Positions 28,228 to 40,200 of a stretch of 46,803 nt of DNA are shown piece by piece. The stretch spans positions 117,613 to 164,415 of the forward strand of contig NW_003113961.1 of assembly GCF_000003605.2 (NCBI RefSeq), given 5' to 3'. The position numbers and the translations under genes are program-made. The notes under the pieces were generated by a model, which saw only the letters and a program-made list of their open reading frames with translations, had not been told where the DNA came from and did not search any database. This stretch comes from Saccoglossus kowalevskii (taxonomy: Eukaryota; Hemichordata; Enteropneusta; Harrimaniidae). Every line of letters starts with the position of its first letter. Position 1 is the first letter of the stretch.

Positions 28228-28663
28228 CAGGGGGGGGGCAAGGGGGTACTAGCTGATACAGGTTACAGGAAATAATTACGGCATTTTACGTTTTTACAGA
28301 AAATAAAATGAAAATTCCATTTACAATAAAAAAAATAGGTTTTTACACATATAAAGCAAATACACACAGATAAATACAGATTACGCAAATTCCTAATTAC
28401 ATTTTACGTTTTCATAATATTTTTTTGAAAATTTGAGTTTACAAATCAAAATTGGAAATTACGACATTTAATTTGGAAAATGCTTTACACGCTTACAAAA
28501 ATTAATATCTTTGTACAAATTACGGACGAATAAAATAGCTGATTACATTTTACAACTTGCACGTGTCTAAGAATTTACGTTTTTTATTTATTTAAATTAC
28601 ATTATTACGAAACTAAAAACAATTGATTACAGCTTACGAAAATACCCCTTGCCAACCCTCTTG
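28228..28663. mobile_element. Possible hAT-like MITE with TTACG/TTACA-rich core
   Basis: A 436-base block whose ends are imperfect inverted repeats: CAGGGGGGGGGCAAGGGGGT from the left and CAAGAGGGTTGGCAAGGGGT read inward from the right. CAGGG...GGCAA resembles the ends of animal hAT elements. The interior is AT-rich and unusually dense in TTACG, TTACA and ATTTTACG words, like a degenerate short repeat. No matching 8-bp target duplication is visible, so this is tentative. Confidence 0.4.
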
Positions 28664-30490
28664 ACATACCTCATTGAAGGCATGTGGTCCCAGTGGTGCA
28701 TGGGGGGGGGGGGGTATGCTCACCAACCTCGACCTTACGACCGCGATGCTCCTCTTTAACAATTTGAAAATCTAGACTCTCTGAAACTCTATTCCTGCAT
28801 TTTGAGAGGAAAATTTTGCTGACACAAAGGGTTTCAGCTTGATTTTTGAGAGGGGTGACGCCCCCAACATGGGGGGGGGGCATATTTAACATAACAGGAA
28901 CTGTGAGTTAAGACAATTACAGTATCTGAAATACCGCTGTTGAATTTAATGTCAACTCTACTATGACAAATTAGAGCAATCTTGAGCACCTTTTTAAAAT
29001 AAGTCACTGATTTACTTATTAACAAAACTATTTCGTATAGACAACTTTACCATTGCATCCAGCCTTTGTTTAAATTGTTTAGTTGTGGCAATATAGTTAG
29101 AACCTAAATCGTATCTTTATGGCACAAAATCAGAGAATTTATAACCGAAAAATGTCATTCTTTATATACCTCTCTATCCAAACAAAGAAATTATGGTTTC
29201 AGAAGTTGCATCTAAACTGGTCTACATCATTGACGTATTTGGCATGATGTAAAAAAATGACGAAAAACATGCACCTCCACGTCAGACCTACTCTTAACAC
29301 CTCGTTCGCCAACCTGGCTAATAAACAAAGCCTTTCTGTCAGTACTCCTCTTCATACATAGTTCACCCACCTGGCCATAAAATAAGCCTATATGGCCTGT
29401 GTTTTACTATCAGTAAATGCTGCTTTTCAAACACACAAAAACACAAGAATCACATATAATTATTTACTCTTTACAGAAGATGATAAAAAATACAATACAA
29501 ATATAAAAATTCTGTATAAAATCTATCTACAATATACCTGCAAGTTTGTTAATAATTTATGAATTCTAGAGTTCAATGTTTGTTAAGTTTTGTAAGTTTT
29601 CTAAAATAACTTAATTACATAATGCATCTTTAAATATTAGTTTTAGGTACAATTACAACCAAAAACATAAAAGCATGTCCATTGCATAGATGCTGGAAGT
29701 CTGGAGATATTATGTACTGTTTGTGTGTTTGTTATTTCATTGCTATGTATCATATTAGTGACAGCACACATCATAGGAATTACCGTGCAAGGAGTCAACC
29801 AGTTGATGCAGACACCACAAATAGCTCTGCCTTCTTTGGTGGACATGACCAGCATTCACAAAGTCGACACATACAAGAAATGGTCCACTATTGTGTCCTT
29901 GGTTGTTTATGTTGAGAAAATTTGAGCAGAATCTATAAGATTCAAATTGTAGAATGTTATAAACTTCAAAAACAGTTTTATTCATGTCAGTATATTCTGC
30001 TCTATCACCATCTCTTTACAAGACACCAAAACAATATCGATCAGGATTCTGATTCAAACTCATTCTGAACATAATTTGCATAAAAAAGAAGAAATGGCAG
30101 TATCTGACAACAGAGGGCGATGTTGTTTCGAGACCACTGCTTAGTTGGGTCACAGTTACTAACTGTATATCCATGCACTGTTATAGCAAAATATATTTTT
30201 ATAAAATATACCGTAAAAAAAACCCCAGAAAATATAGCACAAATATAAAATATATATATATAAAAAGAATCTAGAAGAATAACAGAAAATGGTGACAGTA
30301 TAGTTTACTACACAAGAAAATATGAAATACTACAGTATTAATAATAGGAAATTATGTTCTGAAGGAAAAACAATAATTAGAAACATAGAAATGAATATAT
30401 GCTAAATAAAATAAATAATCCAGCAGCTGTATTCAAAATATCAACCATGTAAGCTAAGGCATTTACTCAAGTATGTAGATTTGTAAAAGA

Positions 30491-30550
<60 letters not shown>

Positions 30551-30841
30551 TCAACAAATCTAACAAGCATAGTTTATGTTTATTCAGTGTGTGTGTGTAT
30601 TCAAACTACGATTGATTAAAGCCATGCAGTCATGTGACATGAATCCTGACGAATCATGGGAAAAACCCTCATTTGAAGATTGAAAAAAAACAGGTTAAAT
30701 TAGATGAAATGGAAAAGAAAAAATATAAATAATAATGATGAAAAATATTACCAAGACCTTCATGAAACTTTTTGTCATGTAATATTTCATTTGTAAATGC
30801 TTATTTTTTTCACATTCTAGAATATCATAATTACTGGCAAA
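28664..30841. other. Intergenic, with G-runs and an AT dinucleotide repeat
   Basis: There are G-homopolymers at 28702-28714 (13 G) and 28871-28880 (10 G), and a long (AT)n microsatellite at 30493-30548. Open stretches on both strands at 29640-29985 are locally GC-richer but overlap each other and match no family I know. The region lies downstream of GAS7 and may include distal 3' UTR. Confidence 0.4.
30493..30548. repeat. (AT)n microsatellite
   Basis: An uninterrupted AT dinucleotide repeat of about 28 units, followed shortly by a (GT)5 tract at 30588. Confidence 0.97.
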
Positions 30842-31876
30842 ACCTTGATAATTGGTCAGTATTAAAATGATTCATGACATCACAGTTGGACGCTACACGA
30901 TTGGTCAGGAGTGAAATGATCTATGACATCACGGTTGGATGCTAAATGATTGGTCAGTATTAAAATGATCTATGACATCACAGCTAGACGCTACACGATT
31001 GGTCAGGAGTGAAATGATCTATGACATCACGGTTGGATGCTAAATGATTGGTCAGTATTAAAATGATCTATGACATCACAGCTAGATGCTACACAATTGG
31101 TCAGGAATGGAATGATCTATGACATCACGGTTGGATGCTAAATGATTGGTCAGTATTAAAATGATCTATGACATCACAGCTAGACGCTACACAATTGGTC
31201 AGGAATGGAATGATCTATGACATCACGGTTGGATGCTAAATGATTGGTCAGTATTAAAATGATCTATGACATCACAGCTGGACGCTACATGATTGGTCAG
31301 GAGTGGAATGATCTATGACATCACAGCTGGACGCTACATGATTGGTCAGGAGTGGAATGATCTATGACATCACGGTTGGGGGCTACATGATTGGACAGTA
31401 TTAAAATGATCTATTACATCACAATTGGATGCTACATGATTGGTCAGGAGTGGAATGATCTATGACATCACGGTTGGGGGCTACATGATTGGTCAGGAGT
31501 GGAATGATCTATGACATCACAGTTGGGGCTACATGATTGGACAGTATTAAAATGATCTATTACATCACAATTGGATGCTACATGATTGGTCAGGAGTGGA
31601 ATGATCCATTACATCACAATTGGATGCTACATGATTGGTCAGGAGTGGAATGATCTATGACATCACAGTTGGGGCTACATGATTGGACAGTATTAAAATG
31701 ATCTATTACATCACAGCTGGACGCTACATGATTGGTCAGGAGTGGAATGATCTATGACATCACGGTTGGGGGCTACATGATTGGACAGTATTAAAATGAT
31801 CTATTACATCACAATTGGATGCTACATGATTGGTCAGGAGTGGAATGATCTATGACATCACAGTTGGGGCTACACT
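30842..31876. repeat. 49-bp tandem repeat array with CCAAT and TGACATCA motifs
   Basis: About 21 units with a 49-base period; a few are two bases shorter. Nearly every unit has ATTGGTCAG or ATTGGACAG (the reverse complement of a CCAAT box) and, about 19 bases further, TGACATCAC or TTACATCAC (a CRE/ATF-like octamer). In the left half two subtypes alternate, AGTATTAAAATG with CAGCTAGACGC and AGGAGTGAAATG with CGGTTGGATGC, giving a 98-base higher-order unit. There is no protein-coding signal. It lies downstream of GAS7. Confidence 0.93.
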
Positions 31877-32768
31877 CATCCATCTTGTACAGCAGACAAT
31901 GGAGTTTGAATTAAAAAAAAAAAAAAAATATTCAAAATGGTATGTTGAATTTCTTGGCAGTCAACAACAATAATACTGGTAACATCTAGTATGCAGTAGT
32001 TAATCTGAAAAAAAAAAAAAAAAAAATATCAAAAGAATCAAGCAAATAATTGTCACAGGCTTTGTAGTGATTGGTGATATTGGAATATTTTGAACAAAGT
32101 ACAATACATTTTTAATTGATACATTACTTAAAACATACTGAAGATGTAGGCCCATGCTCGACTAAGCACCTAACCCCTACTTTTTACCATTTCTATTTAC
32201 AAAGTCACATTCTACTAAGTGCCCATCCCTTCCAAAATGCCCCAAATTTGACTTTCTAGTCATACAACCTGGTTATTTGTTTGTTTGACATTACAAAATA
32301 TCGGTAATCAAAATTGTATACTATAGCATTGACTGCCATGAATATGGTTTGAATGCATAAACTACGCTTCGACAATAATCTGCTAACAACCATGAAAAGC
32401 AGTAAATACTTTATTCCACATTCAATTTATATACATTTGACAACAGAGATAATGAGGAAAATCTTGACATTGACTGTTTTTCCACAGACCCTATTAATTT
32501 TTAAATCATAAAATCTGATGGTATGTAAATAATATTGGAATAAAGCGTATTTTTTGTGACCATTTCTGTTTCTTCATTGTAATTTTGCAATTTTATTTTC
32601 CCCAAATATTGTGGCACAAAATATGGTGAACTAAAATTGTCATTTGTTTAATTTGTTGAGGGGGTGCTTGACTAACCTCCCATGGCACTTAGTCGGATGA
32701 GTAAGGTAGCAATGTATACATTGTCAGAAAGCTGTGATGTTGAGACATTTTTGCTCATTTCTGCAAAT
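31877..32768. other. Spacer between two minisatellites
   Basis: AT-rich sequence with poly(A) tracts at 31912-31928 and 32008-32026. No gene was recognised. It could be 3' UTR or downstream DNA of GAS7. Confidence 0.4.
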
Positions 32769-34180
32769 TAGCTATACCTTGAATCATTAGAAAATCACTG
32801 GGTAGCAAATTTAGCTATAAATTGAATCAATGAAATCACCGGGTAGCTAAATTACATTGTAGCTGTAACTTGAATCAATGGAATCACTGGGTAGCTAAGT
32901 TAGCTATAACTCGAATCAATGGAATCACTGGGTAGCTAAATTAGCTATACACTGAATCAATGAAATCACTGTGTAGCTAAATTAGCTATACATTGAATCA
33001 ATGAAATCACTGGGTAGCTAAGTTTGCTATACATTGAATCAATGAAATCACTGGGTAGCTAAATTAGCTACACATTGAATCAATGAAATCACTGTGTAGC
33101 TAAATTAGCTATACGTTGAATCAATGAAATCACTGGGTAGCTAAGTTAGCTATACGTTGAATCAATGAAATCACTGGGTAGCTAAGTTAGCTATAAATTG
33201 AATCAATGAAATCACTGTGTAGCTAAATTAGCTATACGTTGAATCAATGAAATCACTGGGTAGCTAAGTTAGCTATACATTGAATCAATGAAATCACCGG
33301 GTAGCTAAGTTAGCTATACATTGAAATCACTGGGTAGCTAAGTTAGCTATACATTGAATCAATGAAATCACTGGGTAGCTAAGTTAGCTATAACTTGAAT
33401 CAATGAAATCACTGGGTAGCTAAGTTAGCTATACATTGAATCAATGAAATCACTGGGTAGCTAAATTAGCTATACATTGAATCAATGAAATCACTGTGTA
33501 GCTAAGTTAGCTATACATTGAATCAATGAAATCACTGTGTAGCTAAGTTAGCTATACATTGAATCAATGAAATCACTGGGTAGCTAAATTAGCTATACAT
33601 TGCATCAATGAAATCACTGTGTAGCTAAGTTAGCTATACATTGAATCAATGAAATCACTGGGTAGCTAAATTAGCTATACATTGAATCAATGAAATCACT
33701 GTGTAGCTAAATTAGCTATACATTGAATCAATGAAATCACTGGGTAGCTAAGTTAGCTATACATTCAATCAATGAAATCACTGGGTAGCCAAATTAGCTA
33801 TATATTGAATCAATGAAATCACTGTGTAGCTAAGTTAGCTATACATTGAATCAATGAAATCACTGGGTAGCTAAGTTAGCTATACATTGAATCAATGAAA
33901 TCACTGGGTAGCCAAATTAGCTAAACATTGAATCAATGAAATCACTGTGTAGCAAAGTTAGCCATACATTGAATCAATGAAATCACTGTGTAGCTAAATT
34001 AGCTATACATTGAATCAGAGTAGCTAAATTAGCCAAACTGTGTAACTAAATTACATTGTAGCTATAACTTGAATCAATGAAATCACTGGGTAGCTAAGTT
34101 AGCTATACATTGAATCAATGGAATCACTGGGTAGCTAAATTAGCTATACATTGAATTAGAGTAGCTAAATTAGCCAAATT
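32769..34180. repeat. 41-bp tandem repeat array, about 33 copies
   Basis: A 41-base unit built from GAATCAATGAAATCACTG, then GGTAGCTAA (or GTGTAGCTAA), and TTAGCTATACATT. TAGCTAAATTAGCTA within the unit is a near-perfect palindrome. Units vary at the AAATT/AAGTT and GGG/GTG positions, and a few are truncated (near 33317, 34015, 34155). The array ends about 90 bases downstream of the GAS7 stop codon (34270, minus strand), so it may be transcribed in the GAS7 3' UTR. There is no open frame of note. Confidence 0.95.
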
Positions 34181-34269
34181 GCCATGCTAACTAAACAGGC
34201 ATGTTTTACAATGTAAAAATGAGAGATAGAACCACATACTTTCACCAGTCAAATCATGATATACTAGCA

Positions 34270-37200
34270 TTAGGTCAGTTTTAACTTGACAGGACGCAGA
34301 CATCCTGTTGTATATGCCTTAACATAACTCTCTCTGTCTTTAACGAAATCTATCTTATTTATCATCCCAATAACACCTTCAAGAATCTGAAAAAAATAGG
34401 AATTAGAAAAAAATTAGTAATCATTAGCAATAAGTTTGCAGATAGATAATTTGATATGGTAACATAAACATAGAGACACTAGTATAAGTTTCAACCTGGA
34501 AATTCAGGGGTAGGCATGATTTTTTAAGCAAGACAGTGTTAAACAAATATTGAGGTGGTTATACTTATTCATGTATAAAAGAGCAGATAATGAACATGTA
34601 ACATATTTATCTGAAACATCACCCACCACAAAAGCTCATTCATGGACGATGTTTCAGCGCCTAGGCAATGTTTTGGTATCACAAAAACAAATAAATACCG
34701 TAAAAACACATCCCCAGGTTTGTATTTCAAGCATGCACACAGAAACATTGTACATCAAACAAAATTGGACTACCACACATGCATGCAGGTCCAGACTGCA
34801 AACATGCAAACTTTTTGACAGTTAAGCGCAGAAGGTACAGCCAACAGACATTTTTCAAATTACACCTTGCTCTGAACTTTCACTCAAGGGTTAGACAAAA
34901 AGATCAAAACCCCTTGTACTCGGTAAAATGAAAAACAAAATCAAACATTTTATCAGTGTCTGAGTATATTCTCACACAGAATAAATAAAATAGTATTAAT
35001 TACAATTTGTTACTTATATCAGACAGCAGTCAACCTTCTAAGTACTGATCAATATGCAAATAGGTTTTTGATGTACATGAATTTGTAACAATGTATTTGA
35101 TTTCATCAGAATTTACAAGGATTTGTTTCTTCATTTTTTGTGTACAAACGCAGACATACAGACAGATAAACAGACTAACACCATTATTAAACTTAAAACA
35201 GTAGAAGACACATACATAAAGAGTGAAGAGAATAGAAGCCAAACAAAATCATATCACAATACCTTGGAGCTTGTGACCTAAAAATGAACCTTTCAGCAAA
35301 TATTTGGGTTTATGATTGATTCACAATTGATTCAGTTCTGAAAAGGTGTACTAATTTTGGTGACATTAATACCGATGTGTGTAATAAGTGTGAAAAGGTA
35401 ATGTACAGTGTATCGATTCAGGAATACTACAATAATTGCTATTTTATATTTATTAACGAGTATTCTATTTCCTGAAAGTGACACAAATATACCTTGAAAA
35501 ATTTGTGAATTTTAATGCAAATTATACTGTTTTTAACAGTAGATACAGGAATCAGCATATGACAAACCATTGAGTGCAGACAATATGAATAAACATTTTT
35601 TATGTAAATTTCTTCCCCAACAAATCCATTGATTGTCCATGATGCTTTGCAGGTGAAGTTTTATTCAGCCTATTCATACCAGCAGATCATATCAACTCCT
35701 TCACATTTAAAAACAAAAATAAATGAAAAAATCTCCCATAAACGTTTGTATCACGCAGCACTGTGAAGAGGCCTTAATACGCTTTCAGTTACTAAACTCC
35801 TACAGTAGTTCGGTCTCTCAGCTGAGGTGGACAGGACATGGACGTGCAGGAGCAACCAAAATACGGGACACTGCAGTAAGTAACAATTATTTTATTTTTT
35901 AAAAAATGGGATCAAAGAAAAATAGGGAAAGGGGGGATGGTCACTGCTTGACACTGAATGAGTTTGGCATAGGATTGTATGGAAAGATTTGGTATGTAAA
36001 CATATTCACTGACTTTGAATAGTACAGAGCAAAGTTATATATAAATCACCAAACTAAAAAGTGCTTTATTTTATTGATGAAATCAATACTTTTAAATATG
36101 TTTAAGCGCATACTTGCAGAATTGACAAGGGGGTCAATGTTATTGTCTACCAATTCCTGCACAAAATAATGCTGAATAAATTATATCACAAAAACCATAG
36201 GTGCACAATATTGCCCTATTTCAGGTATCAAATGATAGAATTGAAATCTATAACTGCTAAGTTCACAACTGTTCCCAGGTTCCAGCCACAAAGGCTTCTA
36301 CCATTATGCGTTCTATATAGTGTTAATAGCTGGACGTCCTGGCAGTTCAAGTTACTGGTCTCAACCTTTTCACCACCAGTTTCCTCTTTTCATCACAAAT
36401 TCACAAAATAGTCCTGTTTATAGTCTGCATTCTCCTTCAGAAGATTGGAGGGGAAAAAAACAAATTTTTTGAGCAAAAACTGAAAATTTACTCAAATTTT
36501 GTCTGTTGGCTCCAAAATTCAGGTTCATTGATGACTACAAAAAAAATAGCAGAAAAATTTGATCGAAAAAGTTTGGTGGTGAAAAAGTTAAGAGAGCAAA
36601 TGTCAACAAAAGATTTCTATCAAAAAAACTTGAGTGATTTATTTTTGTTTTGCATTACAAAAACAAAAAAAATGTTTTCTGATCATCAGTAAGGTACAAA
36701 CAATATAGTATTATTGTTTTACAGAATTAATATTTATTAAAATACCTAGAAATTTATCAGGAGACTTGTACACCCTTAAAAATACACAAGTTAATAAAAT
36801 CCAGTATGTTCACACAATAACAGTGAAATGTGCCAACATGTTACACAGCACAGTCATTTTAGCACCAACTTGAATATATTAACGTTAATGATAGTCTTAA
36901 TATCTATTAATTTTTAAATATAGAGAGGGAATTTAGATTAATTACATGCTAATCACACCCTCATGGCGTTCTTATGGGGTGACCTCATCATGACTGTATG
37001 CAATGCAGCTGCAACATCTTTAAAAAAAAAAAAAAAATAACAGAATGAACCATAAACAACCTATAAATCCATTTCTACGTTACAAATACAACTCAAATTA
37101 ATCAATATTTTAAATTTCATCTACATTACACTTTTAGATACTATTCTGAGCTGTGCTGTTTTAAATATATTCTAAAAATATATAAAACAAAGCGGATTAT

Positions 37201-40200
37201 TTAAATTCAGTTTTAGTAAAAACACATCACCACACCCAAAATCTCCTGTCAAATTATTTCAAATTTACAAATATATTTTACAGAAATAGAAATTAAACAT
37301 TTTTTTCTGAAAGTACTGTGGCAAAACAATTAGTCAAGCAATGAAGAAAAAGTAAAATATGAAATGGTGAAATATTTTCATATCATTCAATTTAAAAACA
37401 TACTGTATTTTTAGCACTAGATAAATACCTTTGGTGTATAAGTAGTTGTACTGGTAGTTCACAGCTTTCAAACACTTATATACGTCATAACGCAAATGTC
37501 ATATTTACATATTTTTGTAATATTTATTGCAAACCACTTTAGTTTTGCAACTCTGGGACAATCTCCAAATGTTACATTACCCAGGTAGTTACTTTTTATG
37601 TAAATGATCTTAAACAGTCAAAACATCAAAGCCAAAGAATTAATGCAACAGTGGGAAATGTTGACAACAATTTATTGGTGGGAAAAATTTCAAATCACGC
37701 TGGGAGAGGGGAAGAAAAAATCCAACTACCAGCAGCACTTCAGAAGGGGTTGGGACAATCCATGTCACATGGGATGGAAAATCCTTGAAGTAATAACTCA
37801 AGAAAGGAAGAAACAACTGCTCTCAGAAACAGGGGAGGTATTATGTCATGTATAGTAAGAGAGGGAACTTGGCAATCCCTGTTTAATACACAATGCCTTA
37901 GGAGAAGGCATTCAATTCCCTGTCACGCAGAGCACTCAAATAGAAGGTTACTTCAATTGTAGAAGACATAGTTTAGAAATGTGCAGTTAAAATAGAATAA
38001 AACATCAAGCATTTTGGAAAAGAATCTGTGGCAGTGCTACTATTTTTGGTATATTTCAGATTTCCTTTGACTTTGCAGTTTGCATGTACCAAAGATCACT
38101 GCATACAATTGAGATAGGGATACCAAAACTGGTCTAATTTCATTTAATTTGTTGATGCCTAAATTGGAAGTTCCAATCCCTCTTGATTAGACCACATCAC
38201 TGTCTGGATTTGATTGCTAATAGTTATCATATTAATGGATGAATTCAGCCATGCGAGATAATATACAAATGATATTACTTAGTAGCACCTGGATAATGTC
38301 AATAGATTATACATGAATAATATCTTATTCACTCTATTAGAAGTGCAACTCCAATAGAAGCGAATTTTAACCAAAAATTGCATTTATTGTATACTACCGG
38401 TAAATTATTAAAATGTGACTTTGACGATAGAAAACACCTTTGTAATTTATGTGAACATATGCACTACTTTAAAATAAAATAAATTAGATTAGAAAACATG
38501 CTGTTACTGTATATCTAGTGAGTACATGTAGAGAATGAGAATTTTGTGGATTGAGAGGAAATAATGAAGAATTCTAAATATTAATATATAATTTATAAAC
38601 TTCTAGATTGTTGGAATTTTAACACATGTGATAAAAATATTTACAATATCAAGTTTACCGGTATTATTTAATATTTAATGATACGATTGCTTACACCTGA
38701 TATACGTTGAACTGAACTCCGCAGTGTAACTCGCATCATCCAGTTCGACTTTGAGGGCCAGGCCAGACTGAAGGTCTTGTAGAAATGTAGCCTTTATGAT
38801 ATCAAATACTGTAAAGGGGGTAATTATTCACTGGGTTTTAATTTTGCTCATTTCGCTGACTTGAAAATGCGTTAAATTAAAACCCAGTGAATATGTAAAA
38901 TTTAGCATAGAACACATTATCTAAATGGTAAATCAGCGAAATTTAAACCCAGTGAAAATTAGTCATTTTACAGTATATCGAATGCTGTAGTACATTCAGT
39001 GTCATAAGAGCATGAATGTATTTTATATAAAATATTTTATGTTTTTTATGATGATTGTAAACAACTTGATCAATTACCATTGTGAATGTATAACCACAAT
39101 ATAAATACTGTTAACCATTCAATTTTTACTGCTACTGTGAAATACTTCATTTTAGCTGGAATAAATTTTTTCTGAAAAGACATTTTAGATGTTTTGTATA
39201 AAGTTTATTTTCAATGATTTTTGATGAGGTGAATGTACAACATAGGAAGAAGGGCATTTTCACTGGAGTTTTTTTCACTGTCACTGAGAGCCCATGTTTT
39301 ACAACCCCAGAAAAATTTTCACTGCTACAAATGTCTGCACTTTTCACTGAATTTGTGAAAAATCTATGGCAGTAAATCAACCAATGGTTGAGAGAAACCC
39401 ACAAATACTCATAAGCCAATAAAATGATTGAATGTTAAATATTTTTCAAATTTCCATAGAAAGCAGTCATGCCTATATAAGCCAGCAAATTTAACTGTGT
39501 ATAAATATAATATTTTTGTTTCCAAGCAACACAGAATGGATTCTATACATAATGTTGTACCTACCTTTTGACTGAGTGCATCTCTGTCATTTCGTAGGTT
39601 GAAGTATTTTTCATGTTGTGCCTTCACCATGTTTATCCTATTTACTTCAATTTTTTCTAATTCCTGAAAAAAAATTTAGATGTAGATTTTCATTACTATT
39701 AACTGTATTTTATATTAAAAGTACAACTTGCAGTCTTTCATTTGCATATTTTCAGTCTGAACAGTCTTTCATTTGCATATTTTCAGTCTGAACAGTCTTT
39801 CATTTGCATATTTTCAGTCTGAACAGTACTTCATTTGCATATTTTCAGTCTGAACAGTCCTTCATTTGCATATTTTCAGTCTGAACAGTCTCCATTTGCA
39901 TATTTTCAGTTTCAATACTGTTTGAATACTCATTTGCATATTTTCAGTCTGAACAGTCTTTCATTTGCATATTTTCAGTCTGAACAGTCTTTAATTTGCA
40001 TATTTTCAGTCTGAACAGTCTTTCATTTACATATTTTCGGTCTGAACAGTCTTTCATTTGCATATTGTCAGTCTGAACAGTACTTTATTTGCATATTTTC
40101 AGTCTGAACCGTACTTCATTTGCATATTTTCAGTCTGAACAGTCCTTCATTTGCATATTTTCAGTCTGAACAGTCTTCCATTTGCATATTTTCAGTTTCA

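Larger units (their letters stand above)
34387..39564 (-). other. Last GAS7 intron (5.2 kb)
   Basis: The intron between the exon ending ...RDALSQK and the final exon starting ILEGVIG. It is AT-rich with several poly(A) tracts. It holds a MITE at 38809-38973, a degraded repeat at 39129-39370, a possible orphan exon at 38697-38808 and a GC-richer patch at 35800-35880 of unknown nature. No other gene was recognised. Confidence 0.6.

Noticed and set aside
29640-29985. Overlapping open stretches on both strands of a GC-richer patch
   Set aside because: They match no family I recognise, overlap each other and lack clear splice signals. I could not choose a strand.
35800-35885. Short GC-rich segment with a GTAAGT donor in the GAS7 intron
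   Set aside because: It is open for only about 19 codons in the frame that uses the donor (LRWTGHGRAG...), too short to support as an exon without transcript data.
38697-38808. A ninth GAS7 exon
   Set aside because: The exons at 39565-39663 and 34270-34386 join in phase 0 and align to vertebrate GAS7 without a gap. In that phase this segment would stop after four residues.
39147-39419. 90-codon minus-strand open frame
   Set aside because: It lies mostly within a degraded copy of the CTGTAAA repeat family.
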